From NCBI RefSeq assembly GCF_019925205.1, contig NC_083561.1:19653217-19717216 (forward strand): a stretch of DNA of 64,000 nucleotides. Reading direction: 5' to 3'. Shown here in pieces: positions 1-10,927 of this stretch. The stretch comes from Metopolophium dirhodum. Taxonomy: Eukaryota; Arthropoda; Insecta; Hemiptera; Aphididae. Below the pieces are notes generated by a model. It made no database searches, was not told the origin of the DNA, and saw only the letters and a program-made list of their open reading frames with translations. A program made the translations under genes and the position numbers. Position 1 is the first letter of the stretch; every line of letters starts with the position of its first letter.

Positions 1-1187
1 AATACTATCAACTAAACGCATCACTACATCTCCACTAATTCCAAGTCCATGTTCTGATGGTGGTAGAGTACCTTTTCCAACTTAAATTTCAAAGTCATGG
101 ACTAATCCATTCGACGAAGGAAGAGCGAACATTTTTATACCCCATTTATGGGGTTTGTTTTTATTATATTGCTTCATCGTTGAACGCCCTTTGAATGGGA
201 TTATAATTTCATCAATAGCTGTGTATTCTTCAACTTTAATTTTTCTCATGTTTCCACGTATTGCATTTATAAAAGGGCGTACTTTAAATAGTTTATCATG
301 GTCTGGATGCTCTCTTGAAAGCATTTTATTGTTGTAATTAAAATGGATATTTGATCTCAAACTATCAAAACGATTTCTTGACATAGCATCAGACACTGTC
401 GAAAAACGAGTCTGTTCAGCCCAAAACATTCCGTACAAAGGCATTTTAATAATACTCATGTACCTATATACAAACAAAAATAATAATAGATCAAAAGTAA
501 AATTTTAAAAATAAGTAAATAATTATTAGTTATTACATTTGGAATCCTAAGAATTGTTAAATTTCTTCTGGTGAAGTAGCTACACTTTTTCCACATTTTT
601 CAACTGAGTATAAATTTGTTTGCTCAGATGATATGTTGCGAATCATATTAACACAAATAATTTGAAATATTCAAACGGAGTCAATATACTATCAGGAGGT
701 TTTGGTAAATCACCTTTCCATGTAGTTTCTATATTATTCCAAGGTACCTTAATGAAATATTATAAATGTTAAATTTTAAATAAAATAAGTACCTATACAA
801 AATCATTTTCTTTTACCTTTTCCCACTTGGGAATTTTAATTGTTTGATCGTTTAAATGTTCTGTTTCAGAGAATTCAAAACTTCCAATTTCATTTATATT
901 TAATAAATTTTCTAATATTTCTAAATCATTTGATATAACTTCATCTAAGTTTTCATTGGTACCAAGATCTGCATTATTGTTAACCTGTCAATAATAATCT
1001 TTAAGTACATTTTATATACAATTTATTGTTATTTAAATAAAGTTACTTCAGGTTCATTAGTAATTGTTGTCAATATTTCATCTAAATTTTCATAATTAAT
1101 ATCTTCACCTTCATCAAATTCTTCTATATCTGACACGTCTCCATTTAAAAGTTCGGAAATATCATCATCATTTAACCCTAGGTTCAT
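1..1187 (-). pseudogene. piggyBac-type transposase (PGBD-like), decayed, cut by the window edge
   Basis: DDE_Tnp_1_7 (piggyBac) family. The start lies at 1187-1185. Exon 1 (1187-1047, 47 codons) encodes the acidic N-terminus usual for this family. Exon 2 (984-817, 56 codons) and exon 3 (from 747) follow across GT..AG introns in phase 0. The conserved core sits at 477-92, with MSRNRFDSLRSNIHFN, an IDE-I-PFKGR block, KPHKWGIK and VHDFEI. At least three lesions are visible: a frameshift after FEYFKLFV (about 640-650), an in-frame TAA before QFLGF (about 555), and a TAA directly after DFEI (about 89), beyond which family-like sequence (VGKGTLPP) continues. The C-terminus would lie left of position 1. 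The intact splice sites suggest an old element or a lost domesticated gene. Confidence 0.85.
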
Positions 1188-1189
1188 TA

Positions 1190-1951
1190 TTAAAATATAT
1201 ATAAGCTAGAAACTAAAAAAAAAATAATTTTGTAACAATTTATTACTAAATAAATCTTACATGGTTCCTAAAGTAATCACTGGAAATGCATGTTATACAA
1301 CAATAATTTTTCAAATAATATTTACATCCCAATAATTACTCATGGAATCATGTAACTTACGAAACCACTGTAAACTAACCGAAATACTTTCACTGAAATT
1401 TTCAAGTTATTCAGTTAGAAAAACTTATTTTCTAATCGAAAATATTTTTTTTTAAGTCAATAATAGAATTGTACTCGTGATTTGAACATAAAATATAATT
1501 GATAATAAATGTGATTAACGGTCAATAATAACCAAAAACAGTGTTACCATTAAAATGAGGGGAAAAAGTCCTATGATTTAACATAGTGTATAATAAATAA
1601 TAATAATAAGTTCTATGGGAAATTATAAAAAATCGTTTAAATACGTGATTCCTAAAGTTATCACTTGGCTGGAAAGGGCTAGTGGTTTAATAAATAATAA
1701 CTTCTTAAAACTATTCTTAAATCATACTATTATATCTTCTTTTTTTTCCCCCAGTCTAAATTCTTGTAATAATAACTCAAATAATTGGTATTCTACATTT
1801 CTATTTTCTACCTACCTACAACATAAAATAGCGTTGGTTGGTCATGACGGTACTCGATATTCGATAGTCCCGGTCTCCCTCATCGTATATTATACTGGGA
1901 AATCTAAAAATAGCTTGATTCCTATAACAACACGAATATTGTATTAAGCAT
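1190..1951. other. AT-rich interval without a recognised gene
   Basis: This is the upstream flank of the piggyBac gene. A 110-codon open frame at 1615-1947 (+) has no family features and low-complexity composition, so I do not call it. The words CCTAAAGTAATCACTGG (about 1266) and CCTAAAGTTATCACTTGG (about 1651) form a short diverged direct repeat. Confidence 0.5.
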
Positions 1952-1959
1952 ACGGGTAC

Positions 1960-2354
1960 CACAGATATATATAATAAACTAGATTGCTAACTATTGATAA
2001 TGTGTGAAGCGAAGTTCCGCCATTTTATCTGAGGCCAGAAGTATTATCAATTACTATCACAGTATTAAATAACGAATTATGACCACCTGTTCACTGTTGT
2101 CCTGTCCAGATGATCGATTTTTTTTATTTACATGTAAAACTAAAAATATCTAAAAGTATAATAAATAAGAATTATAACTTGTGAACTAAAGAATTATTTT
2201 TTCTAATATTGAAAAAAAAACATTTGTTATCAATATAAATAATAACTGATATGGTGTTCCGGCCTCGATTAAAATGGTGGATTGTTGGCTTCTATTAAAA
2301 GAAACATAGGCTGTATAGGACAGTTAGCAATCTAGTTTATTATATATATCTGTG
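1960..2354. mobile_element. Complete 395-bp MITE with 8-bp target duplication
   Basis: The ends are perfect 33-bp terminal inverted repeats (1960-1992 and 2322-2354) beginning CACAGATATATATAATAAAC. They are flanked by a perfect 8-bp direct repeat ACGGGTAC (1952-1959 and 2355-2362). Further weaker inverted similarity continues inward (CCATTTTATCTGAGGCC versus its mirror near 2262). There is no coding capacity. An 8-bp TSD fits hAT-like or P-like superfamilies, but the CACAG terminus is not the textbook hAT one, so the superfamily is left open. The perfect ends point to a recent insertion. Confidence 0.92.
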
Positions 2355-2364
2355 ACGGGTACAA

Positions 2365-2597
2365 AGGTGTAGTAGAATTTTTTTTTTAGAAAACCGGTAT
2401 TCAATCGGTTACCGGTAACCGACATTTTTTGGAAGTGGTTATCACTTAACGGTAACCTGTAATCTTAAATATAGTACCGGTAATTGGTTACCGCCAACAA
2501 CAGGACCGGTATAAAACCGGTAACTGGTATCCAAAAAATTTTCGATTACTGCTGACGAGGTAGCCGATTAAATTAATAATAACGGTTTCAAGCCCTG
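2365..2597. repeat. Degenerate CCGGTAACCGGT-rich interspersed repeat
   Basis: This stretch is a dense set of ACCGGTAAC and GGTTACCGG words, partly palindromic, in otherwise AT-rich DNA. Composition resembles the GGTTCC/GGAACC-rich hAT-type MITEs near 37.5 and 60.5-62.2 kb. No clear termini were found. Confidence 0.5.
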
Positions 2598-2689
2598 AAA
2601 TTAAGACTCATAAAAACATACTTGTGAACTACTACAGCTAACGAACGTTTGGTGCCATTATCGATTTAATCTATAGAAAACGAAATTGG
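2598..2689 (+). repeat. Dispersed repeat, copy 1 (second copy at the right window edge)
   Basis: About 92 bp beginning AAATTAAGACTCATAAAAAC is nearly the same as 63910-64000 in the same orientation, with a handful of substitutions. Its boundaries are not defined because the right copy runs off the window. Confidence 0.85.
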
Positions 2690-2856
2690 TTTTTCTTCCA
2701 GATATCTAAATATGTAAAATGAAAATATTTTAAATTCACCTTTAAGATAATAAAAGTCAATGCTTATAAACTATAATTATGTCTATACTTTGTCCGTAAT
2801 ATACTTCAATAAAGGATATATTAAAATAAATTATTTTTTAATTACAATTGACTTAC

Positions 2857-2883
2857 TGTCAAATCCAGCACTCTTAAGAACAC
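2857..2883 (-). CDS. Candidate 27-nt micro-exon 2 of the secreted-protein gene
   Basis: The acceptor is TTTATTAG and the donor is GTAAGTC. In the phase set by the signal-peptide exon (one base carried over) it reads V-L-K-S-A-G-F-D with no stop and ends again in phase 1. The junction codon GG+T gives glycine. The intervening intron is about 1.4 kb (4261-2884). I found no convincing third exon before the left edge, so later exons probably lie left of the window or are hidden among the transposons. The link to exon 1 is inferred from phase and strand only. Confidence 0.5.
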
Positions 2884-4261
2884 CTAATAAATTTTAAAAT
2901 TATTTAAACAAAATTATATAAGACTAAGCTTTAGTATATACCATAAAACACGAATTAGTTTAATGTTTTACTAATCTCAAATGATCCTATCATGGGCCAG
3001 TGAATTTGACTAAACATTAAATACGCACTTTTTAACATACTTTCCTAATAGCTATAATAATTTATAAATATGACAAGTCGACATTCAAATGGAAATCAAC
3101 GTCAATTAAAAATAGATTCGTAATTTATTGTTTTCGTAAAATTGTCATTTGGTCATTAATATTTACCATGATTTGAGAATACACATACACATAAACTTTT
3201 TAATTTCTTTTAAATATTTATTATTTTTCTGGTTTATCCAGCCACTAAGACCACCTTGTCTCACAATCATTTGTCTTAGCATCTAAATCTAATGCTAGAG
3301 TCTTACAATTTTATTCACCTCCAACTAGTTCCATGCCCCCCTTTATTTCTTCCCAATTCATTTTTGGTTTTACCAGGTGCCCTTTTCTTTACAGATTCTG
3401 TTCCATCACAGCCCTCAGTTATGCGTTTCGTCTACTCATTACATGTCCTACCTTTATGATAGTCTATATACAATGCTCTTTTAGTTGTATATTGTTTCTA
3501 ACCCTCTATTTTTTCTCTGTTATCTGCTCTCCTATATTATACATTTTTTATCGAACCAAATATTTTCTGTAATATTTTTGTTTCTAGTATTAATAATAAA
3601 TTATGATTTACTAAGTGTAGATGTTTTAAATTTGTGAAATATATTTAGATACAAGTATAGAATTCTTTATATCGTAACTTTTCTAAGTTATTATTTGTTT
3701 ACAAATAGTTAATTAAAAAATATTAGTTATTACCTTTACAGCAATCTAAAAAAAAAAAATTAGTTAACTATGTATTTTAACTACAAATTATGAAAAAAAA
3801 TATTAAAAATATTTAACCATCTGAATTTGATGTATATGGCTTTATTCAATTTTTAAACAACTAATAAAAAATAGGACTGCCGTTGTGTAAATAGATGTTA
3901 TGAATTATGACATTTGTAATAAGTAATAACATATTACTAAGTAGTAAGCTTATATACTAGAATAAGTTTATACAAATGTAATGTTTTAATTTAATATTTC
4001 CTCCAAAATCATTTATATTTAATACACTTCTTAAAACACCAACAGGTGTAATACCTACACCACACAGTATTATTAGCTATAATATAATATTATTATGAGT
4101 TCTGTTTGTATCTAGATTATCATAAAATAACAATAATTGATTTTAAATTTTAATTAATTCTGAAGTATTATACAAATCAGTGCTGATTAATATTAAAATA
4201 TCGATAGTATAAAAGGTATAACACAAATATAATCATTGTAAATCAATAAATTGAACCTTAC

Positions 4262-4370
4262 CGCTCATCGCTTTTTTGTCATCATCTGTGAAAGTAGCAA
4301 CTGCAGACATAACACAAATCGCAATTACTATACATTTAAAAGCTATTAAATGTTGCTTAAAAAAAATCAT
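4262..4370 (-). CDS. Signal-peptide first exon of an unidentified secreted protein
   Basis: The ATG at 4370-4368 has a good insect context (CAAAATG). The exon encodes 36 residues: a basic start (MIFFKQH), a hydrophobic core (CIVIAICVMSAVA) and a likely signal-peptidase site after SAVA. A polar stretch FTDDDKKAMS follows. The exon ends one base into a codon at a consensus donor, G|GTAAGG. This architecture is common to aphid secreted proteins such as odorant-binding proteins and salivary effectors. I do not recognise the family, and nothing visible decides between them. Its upstream flank is repeated twice nearby. Together with the 27-nt exon at 2883-2857 it forms the 5' end of a gene running left. 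Confidence 0.6.
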
Positions 4371-4380
4371 TTTGATATCA

Positions 4381-5620
4381 TATAAGAATTAATAAAAATA
4401 ATATGAACGTTGAACAATAAATTAAATAAAATGTTACTCCTAACAAATCTCTAAGGTGTAAAATCATTGCAATTAATAGTTCATAGGTTAGGTTGTATTC
4501 GGGTCGTTATCAATGTCCGTAAGAGGTCTAAATGGTGACCGCGAATACAATAAATCTCTAAGCAGGTCATCAATCTCGCAAATTCATTGTACAGTGCATA
4601 ATATCATCGTATTATATCGTGTTTAATATATTATACTCATTTCACCTAAAAGCACTACCTTCCCCTAGGAAAACCTACAAATGGTGGGTTCATAAAAGAT
4701 TTGTTTGTGTTTATGAAACTGTAATTTCAACTGGAAATGAGATGTAGTTATAACTTATTTTGTAAAGTATGTGACAACTATAACTTAAATTGGAGGTAAT
4801 ATTCGACAAGCTATTATGATGGTGCAATATGCAATACGCAATACGATTTGTATAAAAATAATGTGAACGTTCAACAATAAATGAAATAAAATGTTACTCC
4901 TATGTAAAAACTCATACATGGAACAATAGTTCGCCATACGAAATAAGTCCACCTGCATAGATACATTATTATTTATTTTTTATCACCTGAGTAAATAATA
5001 ATTATGCAAAAATAAACATAGCAAAAATGCACAGAATTTTTAACGTTTCCACTCTATTCGATTGAGTTCAAAATACTACTAAATATTGTGGTGTTTTCCA
5101 TTAAATTTTTGTGTTAAATTATAGCAGTCCCCTCTGTTATATCTCAGTCCCAGGTTGGTTTAAGGGTGGTTTTGGATGAGAAAATCGGTATCACGATCTA
5201 TGCCAATAAAAGTCATAAAAGTCTGGGGTGGGTGTCATTTTAATAGGTAGGTACTTGGTCTTGGTAATCACTAAGCAGTGTCTGTTATGGCCATATAGGT
5301 AATATAAAAATGCTTAGTTTGATAGCCAATTCATCAATGAAATAATTATTTTGTGTGAGAACAGTTCTTCCAAGTATGAACAAATAATCACTTCGATTTC
5401 ATATAAGAATTAATCAAAATAATATGAACGTTGAACAATAAATGAAATAAAATGTTACTTCTATGTAAAAACTCATACATGGAACAATAGTTTGTCATAC
5501 GAAATAAGTCCACCTGCATAGATACATTATTATTTATTTTTTATCACCTGAGTAAATAATAAGTATGCAAAAATAAACATAGCAAAAATGCACAGAATTT
5601 TTAATGTTTCCACTCTCCAT
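4381..5620. repeat. Locally triplicated 5'-flank segment
   Basis: Sequence immediately upstream of the signal-peptide exon (4381-4442) recurs at about 4851-5057 and 5397-5618. The latter two copies share roughly 200 bp at about 95% identity by eye, including TATGAACGTTGAACAATAAA and CATACATGGAACAATAG. The extra copies are not followed by the exon. They could be remnants of tandem gene duplication or copies of an interspersed repeat. Confidence 0.75.
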
Positions 5621-5624
5621 GATA

Positions 5625-6245
5625 ACCATAACAAGAGGCTTGACTGTTGCCGTGGTTGTTGAATTGACGACTTGAGAAGTTGAGAGAAGTGTTTTCGACG
5701 AACGGGACGGGTGGGCTGATAGCCGCCAACACACACGCAGTTAGCATCAGCCGTCTTGTTTTCGGAAAATGCTAACTACAAACGGGGAAAAAAATAACAT
5801 CGACCGGACGTCCTGGCCGCCGGTAGGCCCGTTGAGGAATTTTCAGCCCATAATGGTATTTCACGGCGAACAATAATTATCGATAATCACGAGGTTGACG
5901 TGGTATTTCACGGCGAGTAAAACTTCGGGAGACGTTTAGTGGTCCGGTAATAGGTAGAAGAGAATATGAAAATACGGCTGCAACGGCTCCTTGGTCTGTG
6001 GCGGTGAATGTTGATATGATGTTGAGAGAGGGCAGACCAGCGTCGGTGTGTATGGGGAATAAAACAATAATTATGGGAAAACAGACTGTTCTGTCGACGC
6101 ACACCGACGAACGCGACAGTCGCAACTGGCTGAGGCGGCAGGCTGTTGGCAGATTGACACTACGGATAAGGGGGAGGTTGGGGCACAAATCTTACATAAC
6201 AGTCGTTGTGCATATTGTATATTTGCAGCGCGCTTGAATAATAAT
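5625..6245. other. GC-richer interval of unknown nature
   Basis: About 600 bp is clearly more GC- and CpG-rich than its surroundings. TGGTATTTCACGGCGA occurs twice (about 5852 and 5901). Overlapping open frames on both strands are typical of GC-rich non-coding DNA or a transposon UTR, and no protein family was recognised. Confidence 0.4.
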
Positions 6246-6302
6246 TATAGTGAAGGGGGATCATTAATAAAGGTATGCTCATAACTATAATGATAATAAT
6301 GA

Positions 6303-6916
6303 TAACCATAGATTAAAATTCTGTGATGTTACAAGGATTAGAGGCTATTGAGCTTTGAGTTCTCTGTATGAAATGACTATAGTCGATCTTATTAACAATT
6401 TTACATTGAGCACGTAGATTAGAGAATATATTATAGTTTACTTTAGTTGGAGATTGTTTATATATTTTATGGGCAACTTTTTTTGAGAAAATTAACTGTT
6501 TTAGAGTTTTAGAAAACCATAAAGAATACTTTGAGGAGAACATAAGTTTTTTTTGATAGTGTACATTAATTATATCGTGTAGCTTGGAGTAGAATACATC
6601 AAGCACTTCATTAATATGTAAACCTTTAAATGTGTAGCACCAATCAGTCGAGGAAATACAAGACCTAATGACATTATAATCACAATTAATAAAATCATGA
6701 GCAATTTCATTATAATATAAACTATTTTTTGTGGATGAAAGTGGAAGTGTAATTTTTAATGCAGGATGATATTTATAGTCTAGAGGGATAAGTGGAGAAG
6801 TTTCAGAGTTTAAATTTACATTGACAATATTAGATAAAACTAGATCAAGTAAAGATCCAGAATAATTATAAATTAAATTATTTTACATTAAATCAACATA
6901 AGATAATGTGTTGGCG
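6303..6916 (-). pseudogene. Jockey-like LINE remnant, 3' part (endonuclease C-terminus to linker)
   Basis: This is the minus-strand continuation of the LINE whose 5' part is at 9205-10670. It reads through a stop (about 6887) into the endonuclease end motif SGSLLDLVLSN. The linker region follows, with YSLWFSKTLKQLIFSKK and the NIFSNLRAQCK..DYSHFIQRTQSSIASNP block. It aligns well by eye with the plus-strand LINE at 29.9-30.2 kb (FSQLRAKFK..DYLLFIKKTANAISTNP). The reverse transcriptase is missing, with homology ending near 6340. This is unusual because LINEs are normally lost from the 5' side, so a later deletion is implied. Confidence 0.8.
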
Positions 6917-9198
6917 ATGAAAGTTATCAGCAGTGGTCAGATATGGTAATGAGCACGACGGCACAACTGCAGTTCTTATCGGTCAGTCCCACCTTCCACT
7001 CATCTCTTCCTCCTATCTTATTATTCTTTGTGTATTATTATTATTGATTATTAGAATCATATTTATTGTCTTTGTTATGTATATTATCTAAATATTTCTT
7101 GTGTTTTTTTCTTATTATCAACTGTTGCGGCCAACGCCCTTGTTGTCATAACTTTTATATTCTCTCGGTCTCGTCGTTCGAAAATGTTTTTATTATATTT
7201 TTTTTTGTTCCGCTAATGTAGCGTGTTTTTCGTTCTTTTCATGTTTATTATCGAGTGTTAGTACTCTTTTGGTACACACCAATAATTATTATTATTCTTA
7301 TTTTTTTTGTGATAAATTTGTACAACCGTACTGTGTGGTCACTGTGACCAAAAAACACATTATTACTGCGATACTTGCGGCGAGCCCGGACGCATATTAA
7401 CAAAACGTACATGATTTCGGCACCAGCATAATTCTCATTGGTCGGTTCAAATCGACTTGTTTTCCCGCGCTAATAGTTATCACATAGTTATATATCTGTT
7501 ATCAACAAAATATAACAAAAACTTGCAATAATAGTTTTCAACTTTTAAGTTTCTTTCTTGCATATATTATTAATTGTATAACATCCTAGGTAATTAAAAT
7601 GATTAATTACAAACATCTTCCTACGTCATTTACTAAAAGGGAAGGACAACGTTTTGTCTGCAAGTAAGTGGATATTGGTAAAATATAACATGATGTAACG
7701 TTTTATGTCAAATTTGATTTTCTAATACTACCTAGTACTTACCTATTTATCCTTGATTGTTGGATTGTGAATAAGTAATAAATAATAATATAATAATTTG
7801 TAATTGGCCCAGCCCTCCACATCAACATTTGACAACTACCACATATTTATAATTGTTTAGTAATAATTATTAATTTTCAATCAAAATTATAGATTATTGT
7901 TTGGTAACTGCAAAGCAATTTTTATTTCACAAACTCAAGAAAATAATATGCTCATAAAATATAAATCTAAAAACAAATTACACTATTAACATTTGAATCC
8001 ATTATGACAAAGTTGCGACAAAGTGCACAACAACAGTGGAATGAGTGTTTTCCAGGAAGCAAGTCTAAGTTTATGGGGAATCCAATACCTATATCATAAT
8101 GGATTCAAATGTTAATAGTGTAATTTGTTTTTAGATTTATATTTTATGAGCATATTATTTTCTTGAGTTTGTGAAATAAAAATTGCTATGCAGTTACCAA
8201 ACAATAATTTGTAATTTTGATTGAAAATTAATAATCATTACTAAACAATTATAAATATGTGGTAGTTGTCAAATGTTGATGTGGAGGGCTGGGCCAATTA
8301 CAAATTATTATATTATTATTTATTACTTATTCACAATCCAACAATCAAGGATAAATAGGTAAGTACTAGGTAGTATTAGAAAATCAAATTTGACATAAAA
8401 CGTTACATCATGTTATATTTTACCAATATCCACTTACTTGCAGACAAAACGTTGTCCTTCCCTTTTAGTAAATGACGTAGGAAGATGTTTGTAATTAATC
8501 ATTTTAATTACCTAGTATGTTATACAATTAATAATATATGCAAGAAAGAAACTTAAAAGTTGAAAACTATTATTGCAAGTTTTTGTTATATTTTGTTGAT
8601 AACAGATATATAACTATGTGATAACTATTAGCGCGGGAAAACAAGTCGATTTGAACCGACCAATGAGAATTATGCTGGTGCCGAAATCATGTACGTTTTG
8701 TTAATATGCAGCCCGGACGCCGTTAGTGCAACGGCAGAACCATTATTATTAAAAATAAACGTCCATGTACCATACTTTACACCGTGAGTTCTTATATAAT
8801 TTTATTATACTGTTGTCATCTGTGGGTGATCTGATCCATCGGTGTGTACGTCCACTGTGCACCTCAACTTATCAATTGCCACCCACTCCCGCGTAAGTCC
8901 GCCAGCACTCGCCGTAGTGTGTGGGAGGCCGCCCAGGTCTTCAGGATCCAATTCCAACGGATGTCTCTCCTTTGGGCTGGCCCCACCAATAACTAAACTC
9001 TATCATCCTGCTTCCCATAAACACCTCACCTCCCGCTACTATTTATTGTCGTCGTGTACATTAGGTTACCTACCCAACGTATTACAAGGTGACATGAAAT
9101 TTGTTGGAAAGTGTGCAGGTCTGAGACAATCATAGTCTCACTTTTCGTCTCGATTAATATTATCGAGTGGTCCTTCGGCACTGTGCTCGTCAGCTCTC
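6917..9198. mobile_element. Nested insertion splitting the LINE, probably an LTR-element remnant
   Basis: The LINE reading frame is interrupted between TTGGCG (6911-6916) and TTGGCG (9199-9204). Removing the insert and one TTGGCG copy restores a continuous frame across the junction (HANTLSYVDL on the minus strand). Without the foldback element inside it, the insert is about 960 bp. It contains TGTTGCGGCCAACGCC (about 7124), a start typical of Bel/Pao-like LTRs, and a CpG-rich tail (8860-9200). I could not define LTR boundaries. Confidence 0.6.
7392..8709. mobile_element. Foldback element with two 616-bp inverted arms and 9-bp TSD
   Basis: The left arm (7392-8007) and right arm (8094-8709) are mirror images of equal length with only a few mismatches, separated by an 86-bp unique spacer. 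The terminus is GCATATTAACAAAACG. The nine bases AGCCCGGAC occur directly on both sides (7383-7391 and 8710-8718), giving a perfect 9-bp target duplication. Long terminal inverted repeats with a 9-bp TSD fit Mutator-like (MULE) non-autonomous elements, but no transposase is present. Each arm carries a short ORF that ends at a splice-donor consensus (7599-7663 plus, mirrored at 8438-8502 minus). Confidence 0.93.
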
Positions 9199-9204
9199 TT
9201 GGCG

Positions 9205-10670
9205 TGCACATAATGCAGATAGAATATTTGATTCATACAGATTATTATTTGACAATCTAGGAATAATTTTGTGGTTATTAATGGCTCAATTAACATTAGT
9301 CAAATTGTAATCACTTAACACCAAGAATTTATCATTATAATGTTTACTCATAAAATTATCCATAACATTAACATGGCTATAATATAAATTTAAATCAGAG
9401 CACGGCGGGAAGTATACGGAACCGACAATTAAACAAATAGAATTTATATGTATTTTCACAAATAGTTGCTCAACCGAATCTTGTATAATTAAGAGATGAC
9501 ATGGATATTGGACTTTGATTGCAATTAAGACTCTTCCTCTCCGAATATCAGGACCATGAATTTCGTACCGATCACATCGGAATACAGTGTAATGAGAACA
9601 AAGTCCATGCTGTAATGATATGCTCACACATCATTATAATAAATAAACTAAAATCTTACAGGATAATAAATAACGGCCAGACTGTCGTTCGTAGAAATCG
9701 GTCATCCCCAATAAAACTATTGTCACCGACAAAAAGGTCTTTGCCGCCGAAGAGAAATCCAGTTCGGGGAAATACAAAAACCTTTGATAAAACAGCCTAC
9801 CACTCTCTGGTCGGCATATCCATGTCGTCCCTTAAACCAGTGCATGAGCACCAATCACCAGAGTAACAACCTCTCAAGTCTCAAAAAACCGATTTCAACG
9901 AGAGACAACTGGACTCCTTATGCGAGCAATAATCGGTGCGTTCTTTAATTCAATTGGTGTATTTGAAGTATTACTTTGTTTCATCTAAAACCTAAAACTC
10001 CAACAATATTATCTACAAGCAACTGTGAATCAGGTAAGACATATAATATAATATTTTATATTGATTGCAGTTAATACATTATATGTGGTTTTTCCATAAA
10101 AATACATTTTACGGTGTATTTGATCTAATTCTCGAATACACGATCTCGAGAGCCCTCCTAACACCTGGAGGAAGGTAATAGCGTAATTTTACCATTTTAG
10201 CATCTGATTTTAATATAACTATCGACAAGAGTCGTTTTTATATTTATCTTACTAATTCTGTCTTCTAAGTTATTACAAATCTCAGAGTCATTAACAGAAC
10301 GAGATAGCCAGGTTTCAGTTAATATAATTAATTCATAATCAAGAAGTTCTAAGTTACATACAAATAAATCTAATTTGGTATTTAGACCGCGAACATTTTG
10401 ATAATATACAGACTTTCAAAGTGGCCGATTTTATAGAGAGTTTTTTGAGATAGTAGGTACATTGTTGATGTATTTAATAAATGATAACCATAATCACTAC
10501 GTTGCTTAAGTTGAGATGCAATTTTAGAGATATAGTGCCGTTGTTGAGTAGTAGGAGAGGCCGCGAAAATTTCTAAATTTGTTATGATTTTGTTTTGGGT
10601 AGATTTAAGATCATTCACCGTATCCAAAATTTGTTCGATAGTCTCACCGGTATCAGTTGAAGCAGACATT
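9205..10670 (-). pseudogene. Jockey-like LINE remnant, 5' part (short ORF and APE endonuclease)
   Basis: The start near 10669 opens a 95-codon frame with a coiled-coil-like N-terminus (IEQILDTVNDLKSTQNKII). Overlapping it on the minus strand is the endonuclease start YYQNVRGLNTK (about 10395). ELIILTETWL then follows, and further on RRGRVLIAIKVQYP, a SVEQLFVKI block, SVYFPPCSD and KFLVLSDYNL (9627-9290). Several frame changes lie between the blocks (9630-10250), so it is non-functional. Its 3' part continues at 6916-6303 beyond the nested insertion. The DYNL motif carries D instead of the catalytic G-D context intact in active copies. Confidence 0.82.
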
Positions 10671-10927
10671 GTGAGATAGAAAATTATATGTTATAATAAC
10701 AAAAGTACTTATACCGTAAATGTTCAATTAAGTTAAGACTAGATTCAATTATGATAACAAAAATAATTATTTCGTTAATTGAGAAGATAAAGCACGGAGA
10801 GATCCGCACGCTACTACGTCTGTAGACTAACTGTCCAACTGACTAACTAAATTAGTTTATGCTAATACATTTACATACTGTCCAAAAAAAATAATATTAC
10901 AGTAAATTACTATTCCTACATAATTAA

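Noticed and set aside
1257..1380. Minus-strand 7-nt acceptor-donor pairs near 1260 and 1370
   Set aside because: Lengths not divisible by three, weak context, and located in repeat-like sequence upstream of the piggyBac gene.
3333..3572. 79-codon hydrophobic frame
   Set aside because: T/C-rich low-complexity translation (F, L, I, Y) within a presumed intron; no start context or family.
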